Assembly: GCA_030832645.1 (NCBI GenBank)
Contig: JAURIR010000003.1
Location: 1 to 64,000 of the forward strand
Reading direction: 5' to 3'
Length of the DNA stretch: 64,000 nucleotides
Source of the DNA: Chitinophagales bacterium
GTDB lineage: Bacteria > Bacteroidota > Bacteroidia > Chitinophagales > Chitinophagaceae
Part shown: positions 44,954-55,128 of the stretch, in pieces
Layout: the number at the start of each line of letters is the position of its first letter
Position numbering within the stretch: the stretch's first letter is position 1
The notes under the pieces: generated by a model
What the model was told of the DNA's origin: nothing
The model's input: only the letters and a program-made list of their open reading frames with translations
The model's database searches: none
Translations under genes and position numbers: made by a program

Positions 44954-46225
44954 ATGAACAATCGATTCAACCGAAGAAATTTTTTAAGCTCAACGGCACT
45001 TCTATCCGGCGCAGTTGCATTGCCTTCTTTTCAAGTGGAAGATGATCTTCCTGCATCGATCAATAAATTAAAACCCATGATCGATGGCATCGTTCCGATT
45101 TCTGTGCAAGAAAGAAAACAACGTATTGCCAAAGCACAAGAGTTAATGGCCAGAGAAAAGTTGGATGCAATATTCATGGAAGGAACTACCACATGTTTTT
45201 ATTTCACCGGTATGCGTTGGGGGCAAAGTGAACGAACGTTTGGTGTAGTTATACCTGCAAAAGGCGAACTGGCCTATGTTTGTCCTAAGTTCGAAGACGA
45301 TCGGGCGAAAGAGTTGATAAATACCACATTCGGATCAGAGCTCCGTTGCTGGGAAGAGCATGAAAGTCCATATCAATTGATTTTAAATATTGTCAAAGAC
45401 AGAGGTGTTACACACAGACGAATTGGTATGGAAGAGCGTGTGCGATTTTTCATTGCAGACGGAGTGAAAAAAGTTGCTACTGGATTTGAAGTAGTGGATG
45501 CAACCCCTGTAACTGCTGGGTGCAGGATGTATAAAACCAACGCCGAGATTGCATTGATGCAAAAGGCAAACGACGTAACTATCGAAGCTTATAAAGCAGC
45601 ATTTGCAACTATTGTTCCGGGGATGTCTCAAGCTACGTTCGCAGCAAATATTTCCAGCGCATTCAGAAAGCTGGGCTATACCGGAGGTGCCAGTGTACAG
45701 GTAGGAAAATATTCAGCACTTCCTCATGGAAGTATCACTCCTCAAACTATCAAGGAAGGCGATATAGTAATGGTGGACGGAGGTACCAGTTGCGAGGGAT
45801 ATGCATCAGATATTACAAGAACTATTATTGTGGGTAAACCTACTCAACGTCAAGTGGATATATGGAATCTGGAAAAGAAAGCACAAGACGCTGCATTCGC
45901 TGCCATGAAAATAGGAGCACCCTGTGAAGCAGTAGATGCTGCAGCACGAAAAGTGATTGAGGATGCAGGATTTGGAAAAAATTATGGCTTACCGGGATTG
46001 CCACATCGCACCGGACACGGAATTGGATTGGAAGGGCACGAGTGGACGAACTTTGTAAAAGGAAATACTACTAAAATAGCTCCCGGTATGTGTTTCAGCG
46101 ACGAACCTACCATTTCTATACCCGGTGAATTTGGTATACGACTAGAGGACTGTGTGTATATTGGAAATGACGGTCCGCATTTCTTTACGAAGCAAAGTAT
46201 TTCTATTGAACAACCTTTTGGATAA
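44954..46225 (+). CDS. Tat-exported M24 metallopeptidase (Xaa-Pro aminopeptidase-like)
   Basis: A 423-residue protein with a twin-arginine-like start (FNRRNFLSSTALLSGA). The pita-bread fold has metal ligands in MVDGGTSCEGYASDITRT (two Asp), LPHRTGHGIGLEGHEW (His), FSDEPTIS (Glu) and IRLEDCVYI (Glu). Length and creatinase-like N-terminal domain fit Xaa-Pro dipeptidases/aminopeptidases. Likely removes N-terminal residues before proline in the periplasm. Middle gene of the M20-M24-serine hydrolase operon. Confidence 0.93.
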   Translation: MNNRFNRRNFLSSTALLSGAVALPSFQVEDDLPASINKLKPMIDGIVPISVQERKQRIAKAQELMAREKLDAIFMEGTTTCFYFTGMRWGQSERTFGVVIPAKGELAYVCPKFEDDRAKELINTTFGSELRCWEEHESPYQLILNIVKDRGVTHRRIGMEERVRFFIADGVKKVATGFEVVDATPVTAGCRMYKTNAEIALMQKANDVTIEAYKAAFATIVPGMSQATFAANISSAFRKLGYTGGASVQVGKYSALPHGSITPQTIKEGDIVMVDGGTSCEGYASDITRTIIVGKPTQRQVDIWNLEKKAQDAAFAAMKIGAPCEAVDAAARKVIEDAGFGKNYGLPGLPHRTGHGIGLEGHEWTNFVKGNTTKIAPGMCFSDEPTISIPGEFGIRLEDCVYIGNDGPHFFTKQSISIEQPFG

Positions 46226-46234
46226 ATCAATTCT

Positions 46235-47383
46235 ATGATAAAAAAAATTCTCATCAGTCTCGTTGCCATTGTATTGATCATCGTTGGCTTGAGCTTCACA
46301 AATCGTTTTTCTCATTTAAAAAATTTCACTGTATGGGGTGCGCATACCATTCATGATTACAAAACACATCCAACACGTTTGGTAGAGAGCGGTGATCAAC
46401 ACCAACCTTGGGTTCTCGACTCTGGCTATAATTCTAAAGAAATTCCTGCCGATTTAATGACCATCATTGATTCGAATGATACCCATGCATTTCTTGTAAT
46501 ACAAGATGGAAAATTGATTTATGAAAATTATTGGGATGGATATGACACTACACGCTTGAGCGGATCTTTTTCTGCAGCTAAAAGCATCATTTCTCTTTTG
46601 ATAGGTATTGCAGTGGACGAAGGAAAAATAAAATCACTCGAGGAACCCGTAGCAAACTATGTTCCTCATTTTAAAACAAATGGGTTAGAAAAAGTTCGTA
46701 TCAAAGATTTGTTGACGATGAGTTCTGGTACCAACTACAATGAAGCGGATAAAGGGTATTTCAGTTTGAATGCATATGGTTATTATGGCGACGACGAAGA
46801 ATACATGGTGGGCATGATGGCAAAAAAGGAAGAGCCAGGAGTCTATTGGCAGTATAGAAGTGGTGATACCCAAGTGCTTGGTTTGATTGTTGAAAAAGTT
46901 TTTAATACATCCATTTCTGATTTGGTTTCAGAGCGTTTCATGAAGCCCATGGGTGCTCAATCAGATGCACTTTGGCTATTGGACGGATCTAAGAAACACG
47001 AGAAAGCATTTTGTTGCTTCAATGCAGTAGCGAGAGATTATGCACGATTTGGACAATTGGTATTGAACAAAGGGAAATGGAAGGATAAGCAGATTGTATC
47101 TGAAAAATATATAGCAGAAGCAACAACACCTGCGTCTTATTTAAAAGATCGCTACGAAGATGATAAAGCAGTTGATTTTTATGGCTATCAATATTGGATG
47201 GTAGATCACAGCGGAGTGCATGCGATTGCACAAAATGGACTTTTTGGACAATATGTATATATCATTCCAGAAAAAAATGCAGTTGTTGTTCGCTTGGGAG
47301 AATCAAAAGTGACCAAGCCTATTCATCACCACCAGCCGGAAAACTTTACCTACATTGACGCTGCGCTCAGCGTATTAAAATAA
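46235..47383 (+). CDS. Beta-lactamase-fold serine hydrolase, membrane-anchored
   Basis: A 382-residue protein with an N-terminal hydrophobic anchor (ILISLVAIVLIIVGLSF). The nucleophile motif is S113-A-A-K116 in GSFSAAKSIIS, the second motif YRSGDTQVLG, and the late block AQNGLFGQY replaces KTG. Probable esterase, amidase or D-peptidase. It starts nine bases after the M24 gene and is followed by a strong bidirectional terminator at 47401. Confidence 0.9.
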   Translation: MIKKILISLVAIVLIIVGLSFTNRFSHLKNFTVWGAHTIHDYKTHPTRLVESGDQHQPWVLDSGYNSKEIPADLMTIIDSNDTHAFLVIQDGKLIYENYWDGYDTTRLSGSFSAAKSIISLLIGIAVDEGKIKSLEEPVANYVPHFKTNGLEKVRIKDLLTMSSGTNYNEADKGYFSLNAYGYYGDDEEYMVGMMAKKEEPGVYWQYRSGDTQVLGLIVEKVFNTSISDLVSERFMKPMGAQSDALWLLDGSKKHEKAFCCFNAVARDYARFGQLVLNKGKWKDKQIVSEKYIAEATTPASYLKDRYEDDKAVDFYGYQYWMVDHSGVHAIAQNGLFGQYVYIIPEKNAVVVRLGESKVTKPIHHHQPENFTYIDAALSVLK

Positions 47384-47400
47384 TAAATTCTACATAGATA

Positions 47401-47435
47401 TTAAAAAGGTCGGATGTTGAATCCGACCTTTTTAA
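47401..47435. terminator. Bidirectional hairpin terminator
   Basis: A perfect 14-base-pair stem (47401-47414 and 47422-47435) around a seven-base loop TGTTGAA. The stem has a GGTCGGA/TCCGACC core with A-rich left and T-rich right flanks, so both strands produce a GC stem followed by U-rich sequence. It separates the serine hydrolase gene (+) and the large Asp-box protein gene (-), ending 18 and 5 bases from their stops respectively. Confidence 0.92.
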
Positions 47436-47439
47436 TTTA

Positions 47440-50400
47440 TTAAAGAATCACTGCATCTAATTGCTGTGATTTATACAATTGATTGTAGTCGAGAATTGAT
47501 TTTTTGATTGATTCCAGATTTTTCTTCTGCGTATTCCATTCGGATTGTAAATCAGCCAAACGATTTTTTATTCCCTGTGTGATACGAGGATCTGGAGAAT
47601 CTGCCAGCATTTTTATGTTGAAAAACTCAGAATTGATTTTACTTGGCCAGTTGATAACATCCTGTCCGTTTTGAATTCTGCTTTCTACAATAGTGGATTC
47701 CCATTTATCAATTGATTTCAACAAATTCTTTGCTTCGGTCAATACTTTTTCTGCATTGGTCTTTTCTTTTAGAATTTCTGTTTGATGCTGTAATTGTTTT
47801 TTAATCTTACGCACATCGTTTACAGTTGTATGGAGTTCAGTGATGGTGGCAACAATTGTTTTTAATACCGACTGTTGTTCGTTCCACTCCGCTTCGGATG
47901 CTTGAATGCTTGGATTGGGCAATAATGTAATTTCGGTTTCAGAAGTTCCATTCTTGGTTTCCAATTTGGCTTTGTATTTACCAGGCTTCACAGCATAACC
48001 ATTGTAATTACCCCATACATACACTCCTTTTACATCCGGGGCAATTTGATCTACTCTGAAATCCCATAAGAACCTGTTATGTCCTTTTGCAACCGGAATT
48101 GTTGCCAGAGGAGTTGGGCCTCCAGGGTACTTGCTATACGATTCGTCTTTTTTGTTTGTATACGTTCTGATGATATTTCCATTGAGATCACTGATACTGA
48201 GTTTAACTGTTTCACTGTCCATGGCAGCAGGAAGAAAATAATCCAAGATCACTCCTTCCGGAGCATTTTGTCCTGCATTGTATTTTTCTTCTGGCAATCC
48301 ATTTCCACCGCCAAATTTATAAGCAGCTTTTGGTGAGATCAATTTTACACTTGACGCATCTGCATATTGTTGGATAGCACTCAAGTCGTCTAGTATCCAA
48401 AAGGCACGACCGGCAGTAGCTGCAATCAAATCATTGTCGCGGATGATCAAATCAGTTACAGGCACCACTGGTAGATTTCGTTGAAAAGGCTCCCAACTTG
48501 AACCCGCATCTTTTGATAAATAAAATCCTCTTTCACTTCCTGCGTAAAGAATATTTTTATTTTTCTTGTCCTCGCGAATTACTTTGATGAAGTCATCTGC
48601 TTTTACACCATTGATGATTTTGGTCCAGGTTTTTCCATAATCAGTTGTCTTATAAGAGTAAGCACCGTAGTCATTGAACTTATACCTCGTTGCAGCTACA
48701 TAGGCAGTTCCTTTATCAAACGACGATAATTCAATGCTGTTGATTTGTGATTCTGCTAAATCTGCAGGGGTCACATTCGTCCAGGTTTTTCCACCATCCA
48801 ATGTAACCTGAACGTATCCACAATCGCTGCCCGTCCAGATCACTCCTTTCTCCAAGGGCGATTCAGCGATGTAGAACAACGTATTGTAGTTTTCTCCACC
48901 TGCACCCTCGTTGGTGAAAGGAATACCACCCGGACCTTGTTTCGATTTTTCGTTGCGGGTAAGATCTGGGCTGATGGCTTCCCAGTTCAAGCCTCCGTTG
49001 GTAGATTTCAATACAACATTTCCACCATGATAAATTGTTTTTGGATCGTGTGGAGAAACGATGATGGGGGCATTCCAATTGAAACGATATTTCATGTTGC
49101 GCGGTTCAATTGCAAGGTTCATCGTTGGGTATGCTTGAATATCTTTTGTTTCGTTTGTTTTTGTATTCAATACTTCGATATAACCCTGATAGCAGCCTGC
49201 ATAGATAAGCGAGGGATCGTTGATGTCGAATGCAGGAAATGCAGATTCACAGCCTGGGCCAATACTCCAATCTCTCTCTGTTAATGCTGGTCCGTTGTTT
49301 CTGCTGGCTACAATTACAGAACTATTGTCTTGCTGGCCTGCATATAATTTATATGGAAATACATTGTCGGCATTTACGCGATAAAATTGAGCAGTGGGCT
49401 GATTCATGATGGATGACCATGAGCGCGCATTGTCATAACTGATTTCTGCACCACCATCATCTGCCAATGCAATATTTCCTGAATAAGTTGGGTTGATCCA
49501 TAGATCGTGTGTATCTCCGTGTTGTACTTTAACAGGAGCAAATGTTTTTCCTCCATCGATTGATTTCATCATTGGAGCATTCAATACATATACTATATTT
49601 TCATTTTTAGGATCAGCGAATACTTCCATGTAATACCACGAACGTGAACAAATGTCCTGGTTATTAGAAAGCAAACTCCATGTTTTACCTGCATCGTCGG
49701 AACGGTATAAACCAGATTTTGCTTTATCTGTTTCCACAATAGCAAATACTCTATTTGAATTCGCTCTTGAAACGCTGATACCAACTTTACCCATCAACTT
49801 TGGCAAGCCTTCTGTTAATTTTGTCCATGTGGCTCCTTCGTCGGTAGATTTCCAAATAGCAGATCCTGGTCCCCCACTTGACACAGTCCATGGAAATCTT
49901 TTGTGTTCCCATGATGCAGCGTACAATATTCTCGGATTATTCATGTCCATCGAAAGTGAGGAGATGCCTGTACTATCATTGATGTATAAAACTTTTTTCC
50001 ATGTAGTTCCTCCATCAATAGATTTAAAAACACCTCTATCATTGTTTGGCCCGTGCACTGTACCCTGTGCAGCAACAAATACTACATCCGGATTTTTTGG
50101 ATGCACAACGATATCAGCGATGTGACGAGTTTTCTCCAACCCTATATTCTTCCATGTTTTTCCTGCATCAGTAGATTTATATACACCGTTGCCATAACTC
50201 GTCATCACCCCTCTTACTGCATGTTCGCCTGTTCCTACATAAATAACGTTCGGGTCTGCTTCAGAAACAGCAATCTCTCCAATGGTGCCCACAGTAAAGA
50301 ATCCATCTGAAATATTTTTCCAGCTGATGCCACCATCGTCGGTTGTCCAGACACCACCACCGGTATATCCTACATAAAATTTTTGGTCATTGTTAACGAC

Positions 50401-50574
50401 ACCGCTCACGGCATTGGCTCTGCCGCCTCTGAATGGACCAACATTTCTCCATTTTAGGTTTTTGAAAATAGAGTCGGGACTTACCGATACAGCAACAGGA
50501 GCAACTTCTTTTTTCTTTTGAGCTTGAGCAAACAAAAAGAAAAAGGCGAGAAGGCTAAGGAGCAATTTTTTCAT
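47440..50574 (-). CDS. Large exported Asp-box (BNR/sortilin-like) propeller protein
   Basis: A 1044-residue protein with signal peptide (LLLSLLAFFFLFAQAQ) and about ten Asp-box repeats of type SxDxGxTW (TTDDGGISW, STDAGKTW, SIDGGTTW, STDEGATW, SDDAGKTW and others), building two seven-to-ten-bladed propellers. WRNVGPFRGGRANAVSG begins the mature part. The C-terminal 250 residues are beta then helical. Similar proteins are annotated as glycosyl hydrolase-like; catalytic residues are not evident. A shorter paralogue is divergent at 52235, with a Gfo/Idh gene between them. Confidence 0.88.
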   Translation of the reverse strand: MKKLLLSLLAFFFLFAQAQKKKEVAPVAVSVSPDSIFKNLKWRNVGPFRGGRANAVSGVVNNDQKFYVGYTGGGVWTTDDGGISWKNISDGFFTVGTIGEIAVSEADPNVIYVGTGEHAVRGVMTSYGNGVYKSTDAGKTWKNIGLEKTRHIADIVVHPKNPDVVFVAAQGTVHGPNNDRGVFKSIDGGTTWKKVLYINDSTGISSLSMDMNNPRILYAASWEHKRFPWTVSSGGPGSAIWKSTDEGATWTKLTEGLPKLMGKVGISVSRANSNRVFAIVETDKAKSGLYRSDDAGKTWSLLSNNQDICSRSWYYMEVFADPKNENIVYVLNAPMMKSIDGGKTFAPVKVQHGDTHDLWINPTYSGNIALADDGGAEISYDNARSWSSIMNQPTAQFYRVNADNVFPYKLYAGQQDNSSVIVASRNNGPALTERDWSIGPGCESAFPAFDINDPSLIYAGCYQGYIEVLNTKTNETKDIQAYPTMNLAIEPRNMKYRFNWNAPIIVSPHDPKTIYHGGNVVLKSTNGGLNWEAISPDLTRNEKSKQGPGGIPFTNEGAGGENYNTLFYIAESPLEKGVIWTGSDCGYVQVTLDGGKTWTNVTPADLAESQINSIELSSFDKGTAYVAATRYKFNDYGAYSYKTTDYGKTWTKIINGVKADDFIKVIREDKKNKNILYAGSERGFYLSKDAGSSWEPFQRNLPVVPVTDLIIRDNDLIAATAGRAFWILDDLSAIQQYADASSVKLISPKAAYKFGGGNGLPEEKYNAGQNAPEGVILDYFLPAAMDSETVKLSISDLNGNIIRTYTNKKDESYSKYPGGPTPLATIPVAKGHNRFLWDFRVDQIAPDVKGVYVWGNYNGYAVKPGKYKAKLETKNGTSETEITLLPNPSIQASEAEWNEQQSVLKTIVATITELHTTVNDVRKIKKQLQHQTEILKEKTNAEKVLTEAKNLLKSIDKWESTIVESRIQNGQDVINWPSKINSEFFNIKMLADSPDPRITQGIKNRLADLQSEWNTQKKNLESIKKSILDYNQLYKSQQLDAVIL

Positions 50575-50672
50575 ACTACTGATTTGAGTGATTACAAATT
50601 AAGGGTACTGAAGATAAAAAAAAATTGCTCCACTTTCGTGGAGCAATGATATAAGCTTGATAGGTAAATAGC

Positions 50673-52148
50673 TTATTTTTTAATTTCCCAACCTGGACGG
50701 TAGTTTCTGGTAACAAACTGGTTTGCTTCTTCGAAGTTGGTAATTCGCATATTGTTTCCATCCCACAATAGCTTTTTGCGGCCGTTGAATTCAAATCCAT
50801 TTCTGCCAGCAGCATTCTTCACTTCTTTGCGCAACATATAACTTCTGATTGCAAGGTTGCCCATCAAAACTGTTTCTGTCAATGGACCAGAATAGTCAAA
50901 CGATGAGGTCAATCCCTTGTGCTCTTTACTATTGAAGCCTGCTTTACATGCCTCTGTCCAAGAAACTTGGTGTCCGAATTCTGGAAGTCCTTTTGGTGCA
51001 TTTGGATCGGGTGCTGGCATCGTGATGCGCTCACCGTTGTTCAAATAAATTTTAGGATTGTTTCCATACATACCAATTACCATCACACCTTTTGAACCGT
51101 GCAAATAAACTCCATTGTCTCCACCAGCATCCGGGCTCAACGGTTCATCGGCAGGAATTTGATCAGGATGGAATGGCTTCAAGCCTCCGTCCATCCATAC
51201 CATTTTCAGCTGCGATTTATTTTTCTTGGTTTCAGGGAATTTAATTTCCACCAATGCGGATGGAGGGCATCCTTCTGGAATGTACTCAGGCGTCCAGTCT
51301 TTGATGAAAACCTGTCCCACACTGCATTCTACTTCAGTTGGGTATCCCAATCCTAAAATTCTGAAAGCAGAATCGATGGTATGACATCCGATATCACCCA
51401 AGGCTCCTGTACCAAAATTCCACCATCCTCTCCATTTGAATGGATGATACAACGGGTTGTAGTCTACATACTCAGCGGGGCCGAGCCAGGTGTTCCAATC
51501 TTCTGGCGACATAGATGCTGGAAGAGCCGGTTTGTCTTTTGGAACTGGAATTCCTTGAGGCCATACAGGACGGTTCGTCCATATTTCTACCTTGTGAACA
51601 GGTCCGATCAATCCCTTATTGAACCAATCGATAGCAACTTGTTGCTGAGGGTTGGAAGATCCCTGGTTACCCATTTGAGTAACAACTTTGTATTTTCTTG
51701 CTGCCTCTGTCATCATACGTGCTTCGGCAATATTATGTGTGAGAGGCTTCTGTACGTATACGTGCTTTCCCATTTGCATGCAGGCCATTGCAGCGAACGC
51801 ATGGAAGTGATCGGGAGTAGAGATCGTTACAGCATCGATGTCTTTTCCAGACTCTTCGAGCATTTTTCTGAAATCCTTGTATCTCTTTGCATTAGGGAAT
51901 TTCTCTACGGCAACTTTTGCTCTATCAAAGTCTACATCAGTGAGAGCAACTACATTATTAGCTCCGTTATTAAAGGCATTGATGATGTCTGATTGACCTT
52001 TACCACCGGCGCCGATGGCAGCAATGTTCAGCTTATCACTTGGGGCAACGTATCCTTTACCAAGCACATGGCGTGGAACGATAAAGAAGCCAGCTGCAGC
52101 AAGTGAACTTTCTTTGATGAAATTTCTTCGATTTTTTTGATTCGACAT
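50673..52148 (-). CDS. Tat-exported Gfo/Idh/MocA oxidoreductase
   Basis: A 491-residue protein with twin-arginine-like start (KNRRNFIKESSLAAAGFF). Rossmann IAAIGAGGKGQSDI, then HVYVQKPLTHNIAEA in place of EKP (Gln for Glu), NQGSSNPQQQVAIDWFN and WNFGTGALGDIGCHTIDSAF. Family homologues act on sugars with NAD(P). The altered motif may change activity. The gene lies 98 bases upstream of the Asp-box gene and is divergent from the second Asp-box gene, so all three may share regulation. Confidence 0.9.
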   Translation of the reverse strand: MSNQKNRRNFIKESSLAAAGFFIVPRHVLGKGYVAPSDKLNIAAIGAGGKGQSDIINAFNNGANNVVALTDVDFDRAKVAVEKFPNAKRYKDFRKMLEESGKDIDAVTISTPDHFHAFAAMACMQMGKHVYVQKPLTHNIAEARMMTEAARKYKVVTQMGNQGSSNPQQQVAIDWFNKGLIGPVHKVEIWTNRPVWPQGIPVPKDKPALPASMSPEDWNTWLGPAEYVDYNPLYHPFKWRGWWNFGTGALGDIGCHTIDSAFRILGLGYPTEVECSVGQVFIKDWTPEYIPEGCPPSALVEIKFPETKKNKSQLKMVWMDGGLKPFHPDQIPADEPLSPDAGGDNGVYLHGSKGVMVIGMYGNNPKIYLNNGERITMPAPDPNAPKGLPEFGHQVSWTEACKAGFNSKEHKGLTSSFDYSGPLTETVLMGNLAIRSYMLRKEVKNAAGRNGFEFNGRKKLLWDGNNMRITNFEEANQFVTRNYRPGWEIKK

Positions 52149-52234
52149 GGCAAGCTTTTTAAAATGAATGATGAATATCCAAGTTACAATTCGAGCGTAA
52201 GATTTATTACATTTAGAGTAATAATTTTTTTCTT

Positions 52235-55108
52235 ATGCTCAAGAACTTCTCTCGTTGGATGACAATTTTCGCATTTCTGTGCGCATCCCATGTTTCAATC
52301 GCTCAAAATGTTCCTCAACAATTTCTATCCCATCTCAAGTGGAGAATGATTGGCCCGCACCGTGCAGGCCGTACCGTTGGTATATGCGGTGTTCCTTCTC
52401 AACCCAATGTTTTTTACATTGGTGTAAACAACGGAGGTGTCTGGAAAACAAACGATTATGGACATACATGGAAACCCATCTTTGATGATCAAAACACAGG
52501 GTCGGTGGGCGATGTCGTTGTCGCGCCTTCGAATCCCAACGTTATATATGTAGGAAGCGGAGAAGGAATTCAGCGACCGGATTTATCCGTCGGAAATGGA
52601 GTGTATAAATCTACCGATGCTGGACAAACTTGGGTCAATCTTGGCTTGCACGATGCACAACAAATTGGTGGCATTGCAGTTGATCCGCAAAATGAAAACA
52701 GATTATTTGTTGCGGCATTGGGACATCCATACGGACCAAACAAAGAAAGAGGTGTGTACAGGAGTTTGGATGGCGGAAAAACATTTCAGCAAGTATTGTA
52801 TTTCAATGAAAACACAGGTGCTGTGCAGGTTGCCATCGATCCAAACAATTCAAACATCATCATCGCAGATATATGGGCAGCTCGTCAAGGTCCATGGGAA
52901 AATGGTGCATGGAATGGAAAAGAAAGCGGCTTGTTTAAATCAGAGGATGGCGGCACTACATGGAAAAAACTTACCAAAGGGTTGCCAACAGCAACCGAAG
53001 ACGGGTTGGGAAGAATTGGTTTTACAATTGCTCCAAGCGATTCAAAACGAATGTATGCAACCGTAGATGCAGAAAAGAAAGGTGGAATTTACAGAAGTGA
53101 TGACGGTGGTGAATCTTGGTACATGCTTACCGAAGATGGAAGATTGTGGGGAAGAGGATCTGACTTTGCGGAAGTAAAAGTAGATCCTAAAAATGCCGAT
53201 ATCGTTTACTCTGCCAATGTTGTAACCTGGAAATCTACCGATGGCGGTAAAACCTGGACAGGTATCAAAGGAGCACCAGGGGGCGACGACTATCACAGGA
53301 TATGGATCAATCCTACTAATCCAAACATCATCGCCATGGGCTTGGATCAAGGAGGAACTATTACAGTTAACGGCGGAGAAACGTGGTCTTCTTGGTACAA
53401 CCAAGCTACTGCTCAGTTCTATCATGTGAGTACCGATAATGCTTTCCCTTATAATGTATATGGCGGACAACAAGAGAGTGGTTCAGTGGGTATTGCCTCC
53501 AGATCAAACGATGGCAACATCAGTTTTCGCGAATGGCATCCTGTTGGTGTTGAGGAGTATGGATACATTGCTGCAGATCCACTGGATCCTAACATTATTT
53601 ATGGTGGAAAAATTACAAAGTACGATAAGAGAAATGGTCAGGTGCAAAATATTTCACCCGTACCGGTGCGTGATGGAAAAGTTAGATTCATTCGAACTGC
53701 CCCAGTTTTGTTTTCTCCTGTTGATCCTAAAACATTTTATTTCGCAGGAAATATTATTTTTAAAACGACCGATGGTGGAAACAGTTGGACAACCATCAGT
53801 CCTGATTTAACAAGACCATCGTACGATATTCCATCCAGTGTTGGAGTATTTACAGAGGAAGGAATGAAAACCATGCCAAGAAGAGGAGTGGTGTATGCAT
53901 TGGCGCCATCCAATAAAAACATCAATACAATTTGGGCTGGCACAGACGATGGCCTGGTGCACATTACACGCGATGGCGGATTGCATTGGAAAGATATCAC
54001 TCCTGCAGGTGTTACTTCTTGGAGTAAAGTTTCACAAATTGATGCAAGTCATTTTGACGACAATACTGCGTATGTGGCTGTAAATAGAATTCGTTGCGAT
54101 GATATGAAACCACATATTTATGTTACACACGACGGTGGTGCAAGCTGGAAAGAAATTGTCAATGGGTTGCCAACTGAGCCGATCAATACAGTTCGTGAAG
54201 ATCCAATACGAAAAGGGTTGCTCTATGCAGGTTCTGAAAATGCAGTCTATATTTCTTTTGATGACGGCGGGCATTGGCAATCGTTGAGACAAAATATGCC
54301 GAGCACCTCTATCAGAGATTTAGTTGTGAAAGACGATGATTTAGTGATTGGAACGCATGGAAGAAGTTTTTGGATCATGGATAATATCAGTGCACTTCGA
54401 CAGTTGAATATTTCTAGCAACACGGGTACTATTTTATTCAAACCACAAAAAGCTGTGCGTGTAAGATGGAATATGAATACAGATACTCCCTTACCTCCGG
54501 AAGAGCCAGCTGGGCAAAATCCTCCGGATGGGGCAATGATCGAATTTTATTTACCTCAACCGGCAACTTCTGTTGAATTGGAAATTCTCGATCAAAAAGG
54601 AGCTGTCATTCGAAAGTACAGTAACAGCGATACGTTGTATAAAGTTCCAGCAGTCAATATCCCATTGTACTGGATCAGGCCACAGCAGCAGATTTCAACC
54701 AGTGCTGGTATGCAACGATTCCTGTGGGATTTGCATTATCAACCGTTGAACGAAGCACCCAGTTATGCAATTGCTGCTGTTAAAAATAATACAGCTCCTG
54801 ATCCAACATCTCCTTGGGTGATGCCAGGTGTATATACCGTGCGTTTGAAAGTAAATGGGCAATTGCAAGAACAGAAGATTACAGTGGTAATGGACCCTCG
54901 TGTAAAAACATCTGTCAAAGATTTACAACGGCAGCACGATCTAGCTATGATATGTTATGAAGGCAAAAAGAAAACAGAACATACAAATGCTTCGTTGTAC
55001 AGAAAGTTCAACACTTTGTTTGAGATTTTAAGTACTACTGATTTGGCACCCACTATTCAAACCGAAAAAGCCGTTTTGGCCGCACAGCAAGAGCTAAGTA
55101 AACATTAA
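52235..55108 (+). CDS. Large exported Asp-box (BNR/sortilin-like) propeller protein
   Basis: A 957-residue paralogue of the protein at 47440-50574. Signal peptide ends VSIAQ. The start WRMIGPHRAGRTVG and repeats KTNDYGHTW, KSTDAGQTW, RSLDGGKTF, KSEDGGTTW, RSDDGGESW, KSTDGGKTW, KTTDGGNSW, THDGGASW show about ten Asp-box blades. The gene is followed 20 bases later by the GH78-like gene, suggesting a shared glycoside target. No clear catalytic residues; binding or scaffold role is inference. Confidence 0.88.
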   Translation: MLKNFSRWMTIFAFLCASHVSIAQNVPQQFLSHLKWRMIGPHRAGRTVGICGVPSQPNVFYIGVNNGGVWKTNDYGHTWKPIFDDQNTGSVGDVVVAPSNPNVIYVGSGEGIQRPDLSVGNGVYKSTDAGQTWVNLGLHDAQQIGGIAVDPQNENRLFVAALGHPYGPNKERGVYRSLDGGKTFQQVLYFNENTGAVQVAIDPNNSNIIIADIWAARQGPWENGAWNGKESGLFKSEDGGTTWKKLTKGLPTATEDGLGRIGFTIAPSDSKRMYATVDAEKKGGIYRSDDGGESWYMLTEDGRLWGRGSDFAEVKVDPKNADIVYSANVVTWKSTDGGKTWTGIKGAPGGDDYHRIWINPTNPNIIAMGLDQGGTITVNGGETWSSWYNQATAQFYHVSTDNAFPYNVYGGQQESGSVGIASRSNDGNISFREWHPVGVEEYGYIAADPLDPNIIYGGKITKYDKRNGQVQNISPVPVRDGKVRFIRTAPVLFSPVDPKTFYFAGNIIFKTTDGGNSWTTISPDLTRPSYDIPSSVGVFTEEGMKTMPRRGVVYALAPSNKNINTIWAGTDDGLVHITRDGGLHWKDITPAGVTSWSKVSQIDASHFDDNTAYVAVNRIRCDDMKPHIYVTHDGGASWKEIVNGLPTEPINTVREDPIRKGLLYAGSENAVYISFDDGGHWQSLRQNMPSTSIRDLVVKDDDLVIGTHGRSFWIMDNISALRQLNISSNTGTILFKPQKAVRVRWNMNTDTPLPPEEPAGQNPPDGAMIEFYLPQPATSVELEILDQKGAVIRKYSNSDTLYKVPAVNIPLYWIRPQQQISTSAGMQRFLWDLHYQPLNEAPSYAIAAVKNNTAPDPTSPWVMPGVYTVRLKVNGQLQEQKITVVMDPRVKTSVKDLQRQHDLAMICYEGKKKTEHTNASLYRKFNTLFEILSTTDLAPTIQTEKAVLAAQQELSKH

Positions 55109-55128
55109 TTATTCGTCAATTTTCTAGT

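Noticed and set aside
49652-50125. 157-codon plus-strand frame in the Asp-box gene
   Set aside because: Shadow of the repeated TW/Asp-box coding pattern on the other strand.
51381-51992. Open frame of 203 codons on the plus strand inside the Gfo/Idh gene
   Set aside because: It lies fully antisense to a well-supported gene, has no signal, domain or initiation context, and reads as a shadow of the conserved frame.
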